Positions 19,436 through 28,082 of a stretch of DNA of 64,000 bases are shown here, piece by piece. A program made the position numbers and the translations under genes. The stretch is from NCBI GenBank assembly GCA_016713035.1, contig JADJPW010000009.1, positions 1-64,000 of the forward strand. The letters are read 5' to 3'. Within the stretch, counting starts at the first letter, position 1. Each line of letters opens with the position of its first letter. The stretch comes from Verrucomicrobiaceae bacterium (GTDB lineage: Bacteria > Verrucomicrobiota > Verrucomicrobiia > Verrucomicrobiales > Verrucomicrobiaceae). The notes beneath the pieces were generated by a model, which had not been told where the DNA came from, did no database searches, and saw only the letters and a program-made list of their open reading frames with translations.

Positions 19436-20665
19436 TCAGCCCTTAGCTGCCGCCAGTAGCCCGGCGGCCTTATGCAGCGTCTCCTCATGCTCCAAAGCAG
19501 GGACCGAATCTGCCACGATACCGCCCCCAGTGTGAAAACGAATCTCCTCGCCACACTGCACCGCCGTACGGATCGCCACACTCCACTGACTACGCCCATC
19601 AAAACCGAACCAACCGATCGCCCCCGTGTAAAGACCACGCGGATAGCGCTCTAGCTCGGCGATGATCTCACAAGCACGCTTTTTCGGAGCCCCGGTGATC
19701 GATCCACCAGGGAAGCACGCCCGGAAAGCTCCCGCATGATCGATATGCTCCCGCAACTGTCCCGTCACCGTAGAGACCAGGTGAAACACCTGCGCAAAAC
19801 TCTCCACCCGCCACAACTCCGGCACCTGCACACTGCCGAACTCGCACACTTGGCCGAGATCATTGCGCTCCAAATCCGTGATCATCAAAAGCTCAGCCCG
19901 CTCCTTCTCCGAGGCTCGCAGCTCATTCTGAGACGCCACATCACGCTGCGAATCCCCCGTAAAGCGCGGCCGCGTCCCCTTGATCGGCCGCGTCTTCACA
20001 TCCCGACCATCCAGATGCAAAAACGTCTCCATCGAAGCCGATAACACCGTCGTGCCCTCCAATTGCAAAAACGCCGCATGCGGCGCGGGCGAGACCTTTC
20101 GCAGCCTCAGATACAGAGCCAATGCATCAGCCCCGGACGGCCACGCCGACACCCAAGGGTAAGAAAGATTCACCTGATAAATATCCCCCGCCGCGATGTA
20201 CTCCTGCGCCCGCTGGACCATGCCAATAAACTCCTCCCTCGACACAAGAGGGTGAAAATCCAGCTCACCCGCCACAACTGGCAGCTCAAAGCCCCCATCC
20301 GGCACCTTAAAATCGCCAAAAGGAGTCCACCGCCCCGAATCATGCTCATAAACCAAGCCATGTGGATAAATCCCCAACACGAACTCCCCATCGTAGCCCA
20401 CCCAGCCATAGAGGCCCCCATGAGTCGCCCGAGGCACACTTAAAGCAGCACGCACACGCCGCCAGTCCCGCTCCAAATGCCCCCGCAGCACCTCCACCGG
20501 CTCCGCCGTAAGAACGCTCATCGCCCCCGGCCCCGCTAGAGCCGAATCCATCCACACCAACCCCTCACGCCCACGCAGTGCCGCCGCCATCTGCGCAGGC
20601 GACACAGAAGCGGGCAATACAACATTCCCAGGCGAATGAAATGCAACCACCCCCGCCTTTCGCAC
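19436..20665 (-). CDS. pabB: Aminodeoxychorismate synthase component I
   Basis: A chorismate-binding enzyme of 409 residues. The signature PIKGTRPR near residue 235 is the PabB form (Lys in PIKGT), distinguishing it from anthranilate synthase TrpE. Other conserved blocks are ERAELLMITDLERNDLGQVC, FPGGSITGAPKKRACEIIAE and YTGAIGWFGFDG, and it ends near VADSVPALEHEETLHKA. With PabA it makes 4-amino-4-deoxychorismate for folate. No pabA or pabC is in the window. The start is a GTG at 20665. It lies 8 bp beyond the stop of the convergent protease gene. Confidence 0.9.
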   Translation of the reverse strand: MRKAGVVAFHSPGNVVLPASVSPAQMAAALRGREGLVWMDSALAGPGAMSVLTAEPVEVLRGHLERDWRRVRAALSVPRATHGGLYGWVGYDGEFVLGIYPHGLVYEHDSGRWTPFGDFKVPDGGFELPVVAGELDFHPLVSREEFIGMVQRAQEYIAAGDIYQVNLSYPWVSAWPSGADALALYLRLRKVSPAPHAAFLQLEGTTVLSASMETFLHLDGRDVKTRPIKGTRPRFTGDSQRDVASQNELRASEKERAELLMITDLERNDLGQVCEFGSVQVPELWRVESFAQVFHLVSTVTGQLREHIDHAGAFRACFPGGSITGAPKKRACEIIAELERYPRGLYTGAIGWFGFDGRSQWSVAIRTAVQCGEEIRFHTGGGIVADSVPALEHEETLHKAAGLLAAAKG

Positions 20666-20723
20666 CCTCTCCCCCCCTCAGCAATCGACATTCCCACAAG
20701 CTAAGCGAGGCCGCCGACACACT

Positions 20724-20742
20724 TATAATGAATGGCATTATA
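20724..20742. promoter_or_regulatory. TATAATG-N5-CATTATA palindrome, possible promoter/operator
   Basis: Two perfect 7-bp arms are separated by AATGG in the 118-bp region between the divergent pabB and the REP-associated transposase gene. The left arm contains a consensus -10 hexamer (TATAAT) on the plus strand and the right arm contains one on the minus strand, so the site could serve as overlapping divergent promoters or as an operator. The following 40 bp are AT-rich up to the transposase start at 20783. Confidence 0.45.
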
Positions 20743-20782
20743 TTGTTGCAACTCATCGCTTTATCGTGATCATTCATCCCCC

Positions 20783-21973
20783 ATGCCCTCTTCAGCTCTT
20801 CTCGACGAACGCGCTCTCAATTCCGCTTCGCGATCTATCGCGGACTTGGATTCAGGTCTTGCCACACATTATGTGCCTTCTGTAGAGGGGGAGAAATCTC
20901 TCGCTCCCATAAATGCAAAAACCTCACTCTATCCCTATGATCGCCGGTGGAAGGGGCGACGGCGCAGGATTCTTGGCGGACGTGAAGACCGCTCGCATTG
21001 CTACCATGTGATGTCTCGGACATGCGGGGGCGCAGTGCATTTCGATGCGGTGGAAAAGGAGGCGCTTCGGCGCATTCTGTGGCGTTTGGCCGAGTTTTCT
21101 GGCGTGCGCATTCTCACCTACTGCATCATGAAAAACCACTTTCATGTGCTCGCTGAGGTGCCCGAGCGAAATGCATGGCTCCAGGAGCGATTCGATGGAC
21201 CAGATGGGGAGTTTCACCTCATGCGCCACCTCCGCATTCTGTATAGCAAAAGCTATGTCGAGCAGCTCCAGGCAGAGCTGGCAGAATGGCGCCGTCTGCG
21301 CTGCCACGATCTCGCGGAAAAGCAGCTCGCCGCCATCAAGCGCCGTTTCTGCGACATCTCGGCCTTCATCAAGGAAGTCAAGGAACGCTTCAGCCGATGG
21401 TACAATAAACGCCATGCTCGAAAGGGTACTCTGTGGATGGACCGCTTCAAATCGGTGCTGGTCGAGGGTAAAGGCGATCCCCTACGCGTGATGGCCGCTT
21501 ATATTGACCTGAATCCTCTGCGTGCCGGCATTGTGAGCGACCCAAAGGACTACCGCTGGAGCGGCTACGCGGAGGCTCTCGCGGGCAATGCTGCGTGCCA
21601 GCGTGGCATCTGCCGAGCGATGGCCTATGCGGAGGATGGCTGGTGGCACCTCCAGGTGGCCGAGGCTTACCGACGCACTCTTTTTGACCGCGGTGTCGAG
21701 GTGCGGGATGATGAGCAGCGCATCATTCGGCGCGGTGTGAGCCGTACAGAGGAGAACCAAGTCTTGGCAAAGGGTGGAAAACTGACCCTCTCGGAGCTGA
21801 TCGCTCACCGGGTGAGATACTTTAGTGATGGGGCCGCTCTGGGGAGTCGCGAGTTCGTCGAGGAGGTTTTTGCAAAGCAGCGCCATCTTTTTAGCCCACG
21901 GCGCCAGAGCGGTGCACGGCGTATCCCGCGCACGGAGACAGCTCTTTTTACCCTACGCTCGCTCAGTGATTGA
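20783..21973 (+). CDS. REP-associated tyrosine transposase (RAYT, Y1/HuH family)
   Basis: A protein of 396 residues from the ATG at 20783. The Y1 transposase core shows CYHVMSRTCGGAVHFDAVEK, the metal-binding HuH motif in MKNHFHVLAEV (around residue 119) and the probable catalytic Tyr207 in FSRWYNKRHARKGTLW. These are followed by AYIDLNPLRAGIVSDPKDYR. The C-terminal 120 residues, ending SGARRIPRTE, are the verrucomicrobial extension also found as a fossil at 6177-6368. RAYTs are single-copy, domesticated relatives of IS200/IS605 transposases that process REP palindromes. No clear REP pair was found next to it. Its stop overlaps the convergent histidine kinase by 11 bp. Confidence 0.9.
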   Translation: MPSSALLDERALNSASRSIADLDSGLATHYVPSVEGEKSLAPINAKTSLYPYDRRWKGRRRRILGGREDRSHCYHVMSRTCGGAVHFDAVEKEALRRILWRLAEFSGVRILTYCIMKNHFHVLAEVPERNAWLQERFDGPDGEFHLMRHLRILYSKSYVEQLQAELAEWRRLRCHDLAEKQLAAIKRRFCDISAFIKEVKERFSRWYNKRHARKGTLWMDRFKSVLVEGKGDPLRVMAAYIDLNPLRAGIVSDPKDYRWSGYAEALAGNAACQRGICRAMAYAEDGWWHLQVAEAYRRTLFDRGVEVRDDEQRIIRRGVSRTEENQVLAKGGKLTLSELIAHRVRYFSDGAALGSREFVEEVFAKQRHLFSPRRQSGARRIPRTETALFTLRSLSD

Positions 21974-23579
21974 GTGATGTCTCGTCTGCCAGCGGTATGC
22001 GCACTTCAAACACCGTCTCGTCCTCGCGTGAGCTGACGAGGCGTAGCGACGCTCCGTTCGCCCGTGCGAGCTCATGTGCGATGTTGAGACCGAGGCCAAA
22101 GCCGTCCGTCTCACGATTGCGGGCTTTGTCACCGCGAAAGAACCTCTCGAAGAGCCTCGACCGTGCCTCCTCGGGGATAGCGGCACCAGTATTTGTGATC
22201 CGAAAGATGGCCTCTTCATCCATGTGGCTCAGAGACATGTTCACAGAGCCACCGGGGCGGTTGTACTTGATCGCATTGCCCAGTAGATTCTGGAACACTT
22301 GGCGCAGCAGCGCTTTGTCCGCGTGAATGCGGATGCCAGAGTCTAGGTGATGTGTGAGGGTCAATTCAGCGCCATCGCACAGGATTTCGCCATCTTCGAC
22401 GAGCCGTGCCAGATCGGCACCGAGATCGTAAGTGGACGGCTGCGTCGGTAGGCGGCCGGCATCCGCTTGCGAGAGTAGCAGCAGACTCTGGGTGATCGTT
22501 TTCAGCCGTGTCGCCTCTTCAAAAAGGCTCGCATAACGCTCATGCTCCACGCTGCCGGGCTCTGCCTGGCGTAGCGCATCATCGAGCGTGGCCAGCATCA
22601 CGGCGAGGGGCGTTTTCAGCTCGTGTGAGGCATCTGCGGTGAAGCGCACGGCCTGCTGAAAGCTCATCTCCAGGCGCTGCATCATGCCATTGAGCACGGC
22701 GATGAGTTGGGCGAATTCTCGATCATCATCTCGGCGCAAAGGGATGCGCTCTGCCAGATCGCTCGCGGTGAGGCGCTGCGCAGTCGTGACCACGCGCTCT
22801 AGGGGGCGCATGGCACGCTTGGATGTCCACAGCGCTGCTAGGCCCGCCAGGAGCAGTCCAGCTACACCGGTGCCTGCATACCACCAGGCCATGCGATTCA
22901 CCTCGGAGTAAAAATCACGCAACGAGAGGCCCACGAACATGGTGTAATGCGGGTTGCTAAAGGCTCCCCAGCGCCAATCTGCACCACCCGAGTGGACCGT
23001 GAAGCTCACGGGGTCTCGCACCATCGGCATTTGCGGACGAAAGCGCGGCCCTCGACCACCGGCACCCGCACCTGCACCATGCGGTGGACGCCGCCCTCCC
23101 AGTGGCGCGACACCCAGCAGCTCGCTGAATTCATCGTCCAACGGTCGCTCTTGGCGCGGCGGCATGGGTTCTGGGCTCGGCGGTGCATTGGCGATCTCTT
23201 CCTGCGTCGGAAAATGCGCAATGAATAGGTCATCGAGCTCTGCCGGGGCTGCCACCGTAGCAAAGATCGTGCCCCCCTGCTCATGCTCCTTCACCACCAT
23301 CACCATCGGCGTCTCATCCGCCACGGGTGGAAAGACCGTATCACTCACGGTTTGGAATTCCTCCACCGTCGTGCGCGGATCGATGCGGTTCCACACTCGC
23401 TGTGCCTGGGCACTGATCCGTGAATCCACGGTGTGCTCCAGCGTGCGGCTCGCATACCACCACGCCGCCGCTCCGAATGCGGCCACCAGCGCACCTGCCA
23501 CCAGCGTCGTCTGGAGTGCCAGCCGGTGCCGGAAGCTACGATTCGAGGAAGTGAGGGTGGATGGAGCGCTGCTGCCCAT
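21963..23579 (-). CDS. Membrane sensor histidine kinase, orphan
   Basis: A protein of 538 residues. A membrane segment (LQTTLVAGALVAAFGAAAWW) is followed by a periplasmic sensor of about 190 residues containing a Pro/Gly/Arg-rich stretch (GGRRPPHGAGAGAGGRG). A second membrane segment (YAGTGVAGLLLAGLAALWTS), a HAMP linker, the H-box TADASHELKTPLAVMLATL and the ATPase motifs NLLGNAIKYN and DGFGLGLNIAHELA complete it. It autophosphorylates on the H-box His and would pass phosphate to a response regulator, but none is adjacent. The RAYT gene sits where a partner might be expected. The ATG at 23579 is preferred because longer forms precede the membrane segment with irrelevant sequence. Confidence 0.9.
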   Translation of the reverse strand: MGSSAPSTLTSSNRSFRHRLALQTTLVAGALVAAFGAAAWWYASRTLEHTVDSRISAQAQRVWNRIDPRTTVEEFQTVSDTVFPPVADETPMVMVVKEHEQGGTIFATVAAPAELDDLFIAHFPTQEEIANAPPSPEPMPPRQERPLDDEFSELLGVAPLGGRRPPHGAGAGAGGRGPRFRPQMPMVRDPVSFTVHSGGADWRWGAFSNPHYTMFVGLSLRDFYSEVNRMAWWYAGTGVAGLLLAGLAALWTSKRAMRPLERVVTTAQRLTASDLAERIPLRRDDDREFAQLIAVLNGMMQRLEMSFQQAVRFTADASHELKTPLAVMLATLDDALRQAEPGSVEHERYASLFEEATRLKTITQSLLLLSQADAGRLPTQPSTYDLGADLARLVEDGEILCDGAELTLTHHLDSGIRIHADKALLRQVFQNLLGNAIKYNRPGGSVNMSLSHMDEEAIFRITNTGAAIPEEARSRLFERFFRGDKARNRETDGFGLGLNIAHELARANGASLRLVSSREDETVFEVRIPLADETSLNH

Positions 23580-23707
23580 GTGGATGCGTGAATCATCACG
23601 CCACTGGCACCGCCACGCACCTAGATAAATGCGTTTTAATCTTTTCACGCCCCCTGCCGTCATGCGCTGCGGCTCAGATAGCTGCGTAACCACCGCACCT
23701 CCTCACC

Positions 23708-24349
23708 ATGAACACGGACACCACCCCCGCATCGACCACCTTCACCACCTGCACCAGCGCCGTAGCCTGCGACAGCCTCTACCGCAGGCATTACGCCAGC
23801 CTCTGTGCCTTTGCTCGCTCACATGGGTGCGAATCCCATGATGCAGAAGACGCAGCGCAGGACCTATTCGCCAAGCTGCATGCTCAGGGCCAGCTAGACC
23901 GTGCTGCCGCCATCGTCGATGAGAGCGGGCAGTCCGCCTTCCTCCTCGCACGCATGCGCACACTGCTCATCAAGCGCTGGCGTCACCGCACGCGTCTGCG
24001 CCGTGGTGGTGGTGCCACCTGCCTCTCTCTCCATGATGAAGAGGGCATCCCCATCGACATCGCTGACACCAGTCATCTACCAGATCATGAGCTCGATCGT
24101 GACTGGGCCCGCGCCGTGCTAGATCGTGCCCTCCAGCGCATCAGTGATGAACTCACCACCACTGGCCGTGGCGACATGTGGCAGCAGCTCGACCGTGACC
24201 TCTCAGGAGAGTCCCAGCCCCAGCACACGCCACGCAGCGGTGCCCTCCGCATCGCCCTCCACCGTGCACGCCGCCGACTACGCAGCCTCATCCAGGAGCA
24301 GCTCACCGCTCAAGACGACACGCTCGCACTCGGAGCCGCATTGGCCTAG
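23708..24349 (+). CDS. ECF-type RNA polymerase sigma factor
   Basis: A protein of 213 residues. Region 2 reads SLYRRHYASLCAFARSHGCE, then SHDAEDAAQDLFAKL (the core-binding helix). The middle part is basic (LIKRWRHRTRLRRGGG), and region 4 ends in RSGALRIALHRARRRLRSLI, a helix-turn-helix-like end. It matches the large verrucomicrobial/planctomycete ECF group with the AEDAAQDLFAKL motif. No anti-sigma gene is adjacent. It is divergent from the histidine kinase (128 bp) and precedes sbcC by 89 bp. Confidence 0.82.
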   Translation: MNTDTTPASTTFTTCTSAVACDSLYRRHYASLCAFARSHGCESHDAEDAAQDLFAKLHAQGQLDRAAAIVDESGQSAFLLARMRTLLIKRWRHRTRLRRGGGATCLSLHDEEGIPIDIADTSHLPDHELDRDWARAVLDRALQRISDELTTTGRGDMWQQLDRDLSGESQPQHTPRSGALRIALHRARRRLRSLIQEQLTAQDDTLALGAALA

Positions 24350-24438
24350 GCAGCGACCGGCATGAGATAAAAGCGCCAGCGGATGGACATCCTCCCCGCC
24401 GCTCTATCTTCTCTCCCTGCCCTACGCTACCTCCCTCG

Positions 24439-27219
24439 ATGCGCATCCTCTCCATCCGCCTACAAAACCTCAACTCCCTCAGCGGAGCGGCGGAGCACAT
24501 CGCACTCGATCAGCCGCCGCTCTCACAGGCCGGCGTCTTCCTCATCAGCGGCCCCACTGGCGCGGGGAAGTCCACCCTGCTCGATGCCATCACTCTCGCA
24601 CTCTACGGCCGTGCCGCACGCTACGGCAATGACAAGGCCGATGAGATGCTGAGTCGCCACAGCAGCGAATGCTTTGCGGAAGTCGAGTTCGAGACGCGTG
24701 GTCGCCGCCTCCGCGCCTCCTGGAGGCTCGCCAAGACCAAAACTGGCAATCTGAAGCCCGTGCAGCGCAGCCTCGCCGATGCCACCACGGGCGAAATTCT
24801 CGCCGATAAAGGACGCGACGTCGATCCACTCATCGAGCAGCTCACCGGCCTCGATGCACCACGCTTCCTGCGCTCCGTTTTGCTCGCGCAGGGCCAGTTC
24901 GCCGCCTTTTTAAAAGCACGGCCGAATGAGCGTGCCGAGCTGCTCGAAAAAATCACCGGCACTGAAATCTACTCCGAGCTCTCCGCCCTCGCGCACAGCA
25001 CTCATCGCGACAAAGACGAGCAAGCACGCCTCCTCGCCGCCAGCCTCGGCAGCCTCATCGTCCTCAGTGAGGAAGACCGAGCTGCTTTGGAAAAAAAGCT
25101 CTCCGAAGGCCAACTTCACGCCTCCCAGCTCACTCAGCAGCACCGCGCTCTCTCAGCCTCACTCAGCGAAAAACGCCAGCAGCATCATTGGCAGCGTGAG
25201 TTGGCCGAAACGCTCGAAAAAGCCGCCCAGCAGGCCGCTTTGGCCACTCAGCACGAAAAAAATCGCCAAATCGCCGCACAGTCCATCACCGAGGCTCAGG
25301 CCACCTCAGATCGCACACGGCAGCAATACACCGCACGCGAGCCGATTTGGGAAAAAGCCGCTCAGCTCGATGCACAGAGCAAATTGCTCGAACAACAGCT
25401 CCTCGATAGCCGCTCCACCTTCAAGCGCCTACTCGCCAATAAACAAGACGCAGCCACACGCCGCGAAAACGCCGAAAAAGAGCTCCAGCAGCAACAAGCC
25501 GCCGCCGGCCAGCTCGAAGCCTGGCTCCAAGAAAACGCCGCAGACGCACACCTCGCGGAAACGCTCCCCTCACGCCGCCACGCCGTCCGCCAGTGGAGAG
25601 ACGCCGCCCAACAGCTCGATGAAGCGCTGGCCCTCCATCAAAAACTCCTCGCCGCAGAAGAAAGCACCGCCCAGCTCGCCACCCAGGCCAGCCAAAACCG
25701 CGAAAAAACCACCCAGCAGCGCGAGCTCGCAGATACCGCCGCCCAGCGTGCAGCCGCTCAGTCCCGCATCGTCACCGACTCTCAGCGGCTCGCCGGTTTC
25801 GATGACCATCGCCATGATTTGTGTGAGGGAGAGCCCTGCCCGCTCTGCGGCTCCTCCGTGCATCCTTGGGCAGAGACACACGCCACTTTCGAGTCCCAGC
25901 TACACACCGCACGCCAGCTCCTCATCACACTCGAAAAAGAGCACACCCAAGCACAAAAAGCCCTCACCCAGCTCGAACAACAAACCGCCCGGGCAGAAGA
26001 ACGCCACCGCGCCGAGCAAACTCGGGCAGAGGACATTCGTGAGCAGTTGCAGCAGCGCGGCGGGCTCGATCACGCCCGCGCTCAGAGTGAAGCAAAGCGC
26101 CTCCCTGACGCCTCCACACCCGCAGAGGCAGAAAAACAGCTCTCCGAGGCCGAAAAACGCGCCATCACCTTTGCCAAGCGGCGCGATGAAGCCAACAGCC
26201 ATCAGCGCCAGCGGCAAGATGTCGAAAACCGCCTCGCCCTCGCCACCCACGAGTTCCAGACCTTTTCGCAGCAGCTCACCCAGCTCGAAGCAGACGGCAA
26301 AAAGCTCCGCAGCGACTCCGAGGCGCTCAAAGCCAGCATGCGCCAGCTTTTAGGCGAGCGAGACTTGGCCGCAGATCGCGCCTGGCATGCCACCGCGCTC
26401 ACTTCGGCCGAAAAAGCGCATCAGACCGCCCTCACACGCCTCAACGAGCTCCACACCCAAATCGCCGCCACGCAGGCCAATCTCGATCAGCTCCAACAGC
26501 GCCGCACCACACTCGAAACGCAGCTCGCAGAGGCACCCATCCTCCGCGCGGAGGACCTCTCCGCACTCGAGCAGCAGGTCGTCCAGCTCAGCGCCTCACT
26601 CAGCACCGCGCAGAAAGCGCTCGGAGCCCTCGAGCAGCAGCGCACGCATGATGACGACGCACGCCAGCGCAAAATCGCGGGCGGTGCCGCGCTCGAGACC
26701 GCTGAGGCAGAAAAACTCCGCTGGAGCAAACTCAGCGCCCTCATCGGCTCCGCAGAGGGCACCAAGTTCGCCCGCTTCGCACAGACGCTCACCCTGCGGC
26801 AGCTCATCGGCCTGGCGAACACGCATTTGAAGCTCCTCGCTCCTCGTTACCGCCTCATCGCCGCCGCAGGCGATGAGCTAGACCTACGCATCGTCGATCT
26901 CTTCCAAGCCAATGTCGATCGACCGATGGAGAGCCTCAGTGGCGGAGAGAGCTTCCTCGCCAGTCTCTCTCTCGCTCTCGGACTCAGTGAGCTCGCCAGT
27001 CGGAAGCACCCCATCGACAGCCTCTTCATTGATGAGGGCTTCGGCACGCTCGATTCCGAGACGCTGGAGACAGCCCTCGCCGCGCTGGAAAATCTCCGAT
27101 CACTCGGCAAAACCATCGGCCTCATCAGCCACGTCGATCTGCTCAAAGAGCGCCTCCACGCCCAAGTCCAAGTCCGTCGGCAGCCCGGTGGCCGCAGCAC
27201 GCTCCATGTCGTGTCCTGA
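24439..27219 (+). CDS. sbcC: Exonuclease subunit SbcC (Rad50-like ATPase)
   Basis: A protein of 926 residues. The N-terminus has RLQNLNSLSGAAEHIALDQP with Walker A GPTGAGKSTLLDAIT (about residues 38-52). Two long Gln/Ala/Glu-rich coiled coils surround a zinc hook CPLCG at residues 467-471. The C-terminus has the ABC signature ESLSGGESFLASLSLALGLS and Walker B SLFIDEGFGTLDSETLE. SbcC works with the SbcD nuclease to open hairpins and trim DNA ends. No sbcD lies on either side: upstream is a sigma factor and downstream a dehydrogenase, so the partner must be elsewhere. Confidence 0.95.
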   Translation: MRILSIRLQNLNSLSGAAEHIALDQPPLSQAGVFLISGPTGAGKSTLLDAITLALYGRAARYGNDKADEMLSRHSSECFAEVEFETRGRRLRASWRLAKTKTGNLKPVQRSLADATTGEILADKGRDVDPLIEQLTGLDAPRFLRSVLLAQGQFAAFLKARPNERAELLEKITGTEIYSELSALAHSTHRDKDEQARLLAASLGSLIVLSEEDRAALEKKLSEGQLHASQLTQQHRALSASLSEKRQQHHWQRELAETLEKAAQQAALATQHEKNRQIAAQSITEAQATSDRTRQQYTAREPIWEKAAQLDAQSKLLEQQLLDSRSTFKRLLANKQDAATRRENAEKELQQQQAAAGQLEAWLQENAADAHLAETLPSRRHAVRQWRDAAQQLDEALALHQKLLAAEESTAQLATQASQNREKTTQQRELADTAAQRAAAQSRIVTDSQRLAGFDDHRHDLCEGEPCPLCGSSVHPWAETHATFESQLHTARQLLITLEKEHTQAQKALTQLEQQTARAEERHRAEQTRAEDIREQLQQRGGLDHARAQSEAKRLPDASTPAEAEKQLSEAEKRAITFAKRRDEANSHQRQRQDVENRLALATHEFQTFSQQLTQLEADGKKLRSDSEALKASMRQLLGERDLAADRAWHATALTSAEKAHQTALTRLNELHTQIAATQANLDQLQQRRTTLETQLAEAPILRAEDLSALEQQVVQLSASLSTAQKALGALEQQRTHDDDARQRKIAGGAALETAEAEKLRWSKLSALIGSAEGTKFARFAQTLTLRQLIGLANTHLKLLAPRYRLIAAAGDELDLRIVDLFQANVDRPMESLSGGESFLASLSLALGLSELASRKHPIDSLFIDEGFGTLDSETLETALAALENLRSLGKTIGLISHVDLLKERLHAQVQVRRQPGGRSTLHVVS

Positions 27220-27287
27220 TGCTCCCTGATGCTATTTCGTCCTGTCACAGGCTGGACGCATCGCCTGGGCTCGTTAAATGAATCTGC

Positions 27288-28079
27288 ATGGATCAAAACT
27301 GGACGGATAAAATCGTCATCGTCACCGGTGGTGGCGGCGGCATGGGACAAGCAGCGGCCAAGCGTTTCGCAGAGGCCGGAGCAAAGACGTTTGTCTTTGG
27401 ACGCACGCTGGAGTCACTCCAGGAAAGTGCCGCACTCTCCAAAAACATCCTCCCCATCATCTGCGACGTCGCAGACCGCGCCAGCGTCGCCGCAGCCATG
27501 AGTGAGGTGCTGAAGCACGGCACACCGCATGCACTCATCCATACCGCAGGCATCAATACACCTGACCGCTTCATGGCCCATGCGGACCCTGCACGCATCG
27601 CCAGTGAGGAAAGCTGGCGCAGAGTCATGGAAATCAATGTCATCGGCGTGGCGAACATGATCCAGGCCGTCGCACAGCCCATGGCAGCGCATGGCGGCGG
27701 CAAGATCGTCGTCGTCTCCTCCACCGCAGGTCATGGCTACGACTCCTTTGCGGGTGTGCCCTACACTGCCAGCAAATGGGCTGTCCATGGCATGCTCTTC
27801 ACTGCACGCATGCAGCTCAATGCCCATGGCATCGTGCTCTCTGAATACGCCCCCGGAGAGGCCAATACGCCCCTCGTCGCGAAGCGTCCCGTGCAGCCCT
27901 CCGCGAAGCACAAAGAGGCCATGATCACCTGCTCCGACTGCGCCGATGTCATGTTCTTCATCGCTAGCCAGCCACACAGCATGAGCATCGTACAGCTCCC
28001 CGCCTACCAGCCCTTCGGCGGCATGCCTCCGCAGATCCCCCTGCCCTGGTTGGATGCGCTGGAGATCAAGCCAGCGTGA
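27288..28079 (+). CDS. Short-chain dehydrogenase/reductase
   Basis: A classical SDR of 263 residues. The cofactor loop is VTGGGGGMGQAAAKRFAEAG (residues 12-31), the NAG-equivalent is HTAGINTP, the catalytic Ser is in VVSSTAGHG, and the catalytic Tyr-Lys pair is in YTASKWAVHG. It follows sbcC by 68 bp. It converges on the Gfo/Idh/MocA gene with only 3 bp between stops. The substrate cannot be read from sequence; a sugar or polyol is plausible given the neighbouring carbohydrate genes. Confidence 0.9.
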   Translation: MDQNWTDKIVIVTGGGGGMGQAAAKRFAEAGAKTFVFGRTLESLQESAALSKNILPIICDVADRASVAAAMSEVLKHGTPHALIHTAGINTPDRFMAHADPARIASEESWRRVMEINVIGVANMIQAVAQPMAAHGGGKIVVVSSTAGHGYDSFAGVPYTASKWAVHGMLFTARMQLNAHGIVLSEYAPGEANTPLVAKRPVQPSAKHKEAMITCSDCADVMFFIASQPHSMSIVQLPAYQPFGGMPPQIPLPWLDALEIKPA

Positions 28080-28082
28080 GGA

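Noticed and set aside
24926..26353. Plus-strand shifted frame of 475 codons inside sbcC
   Set aside because: It is Ser/Pro/Lys-rich, as expected from reading coiled-coil codons out of frame; the sbcC frame is intact over the same span.
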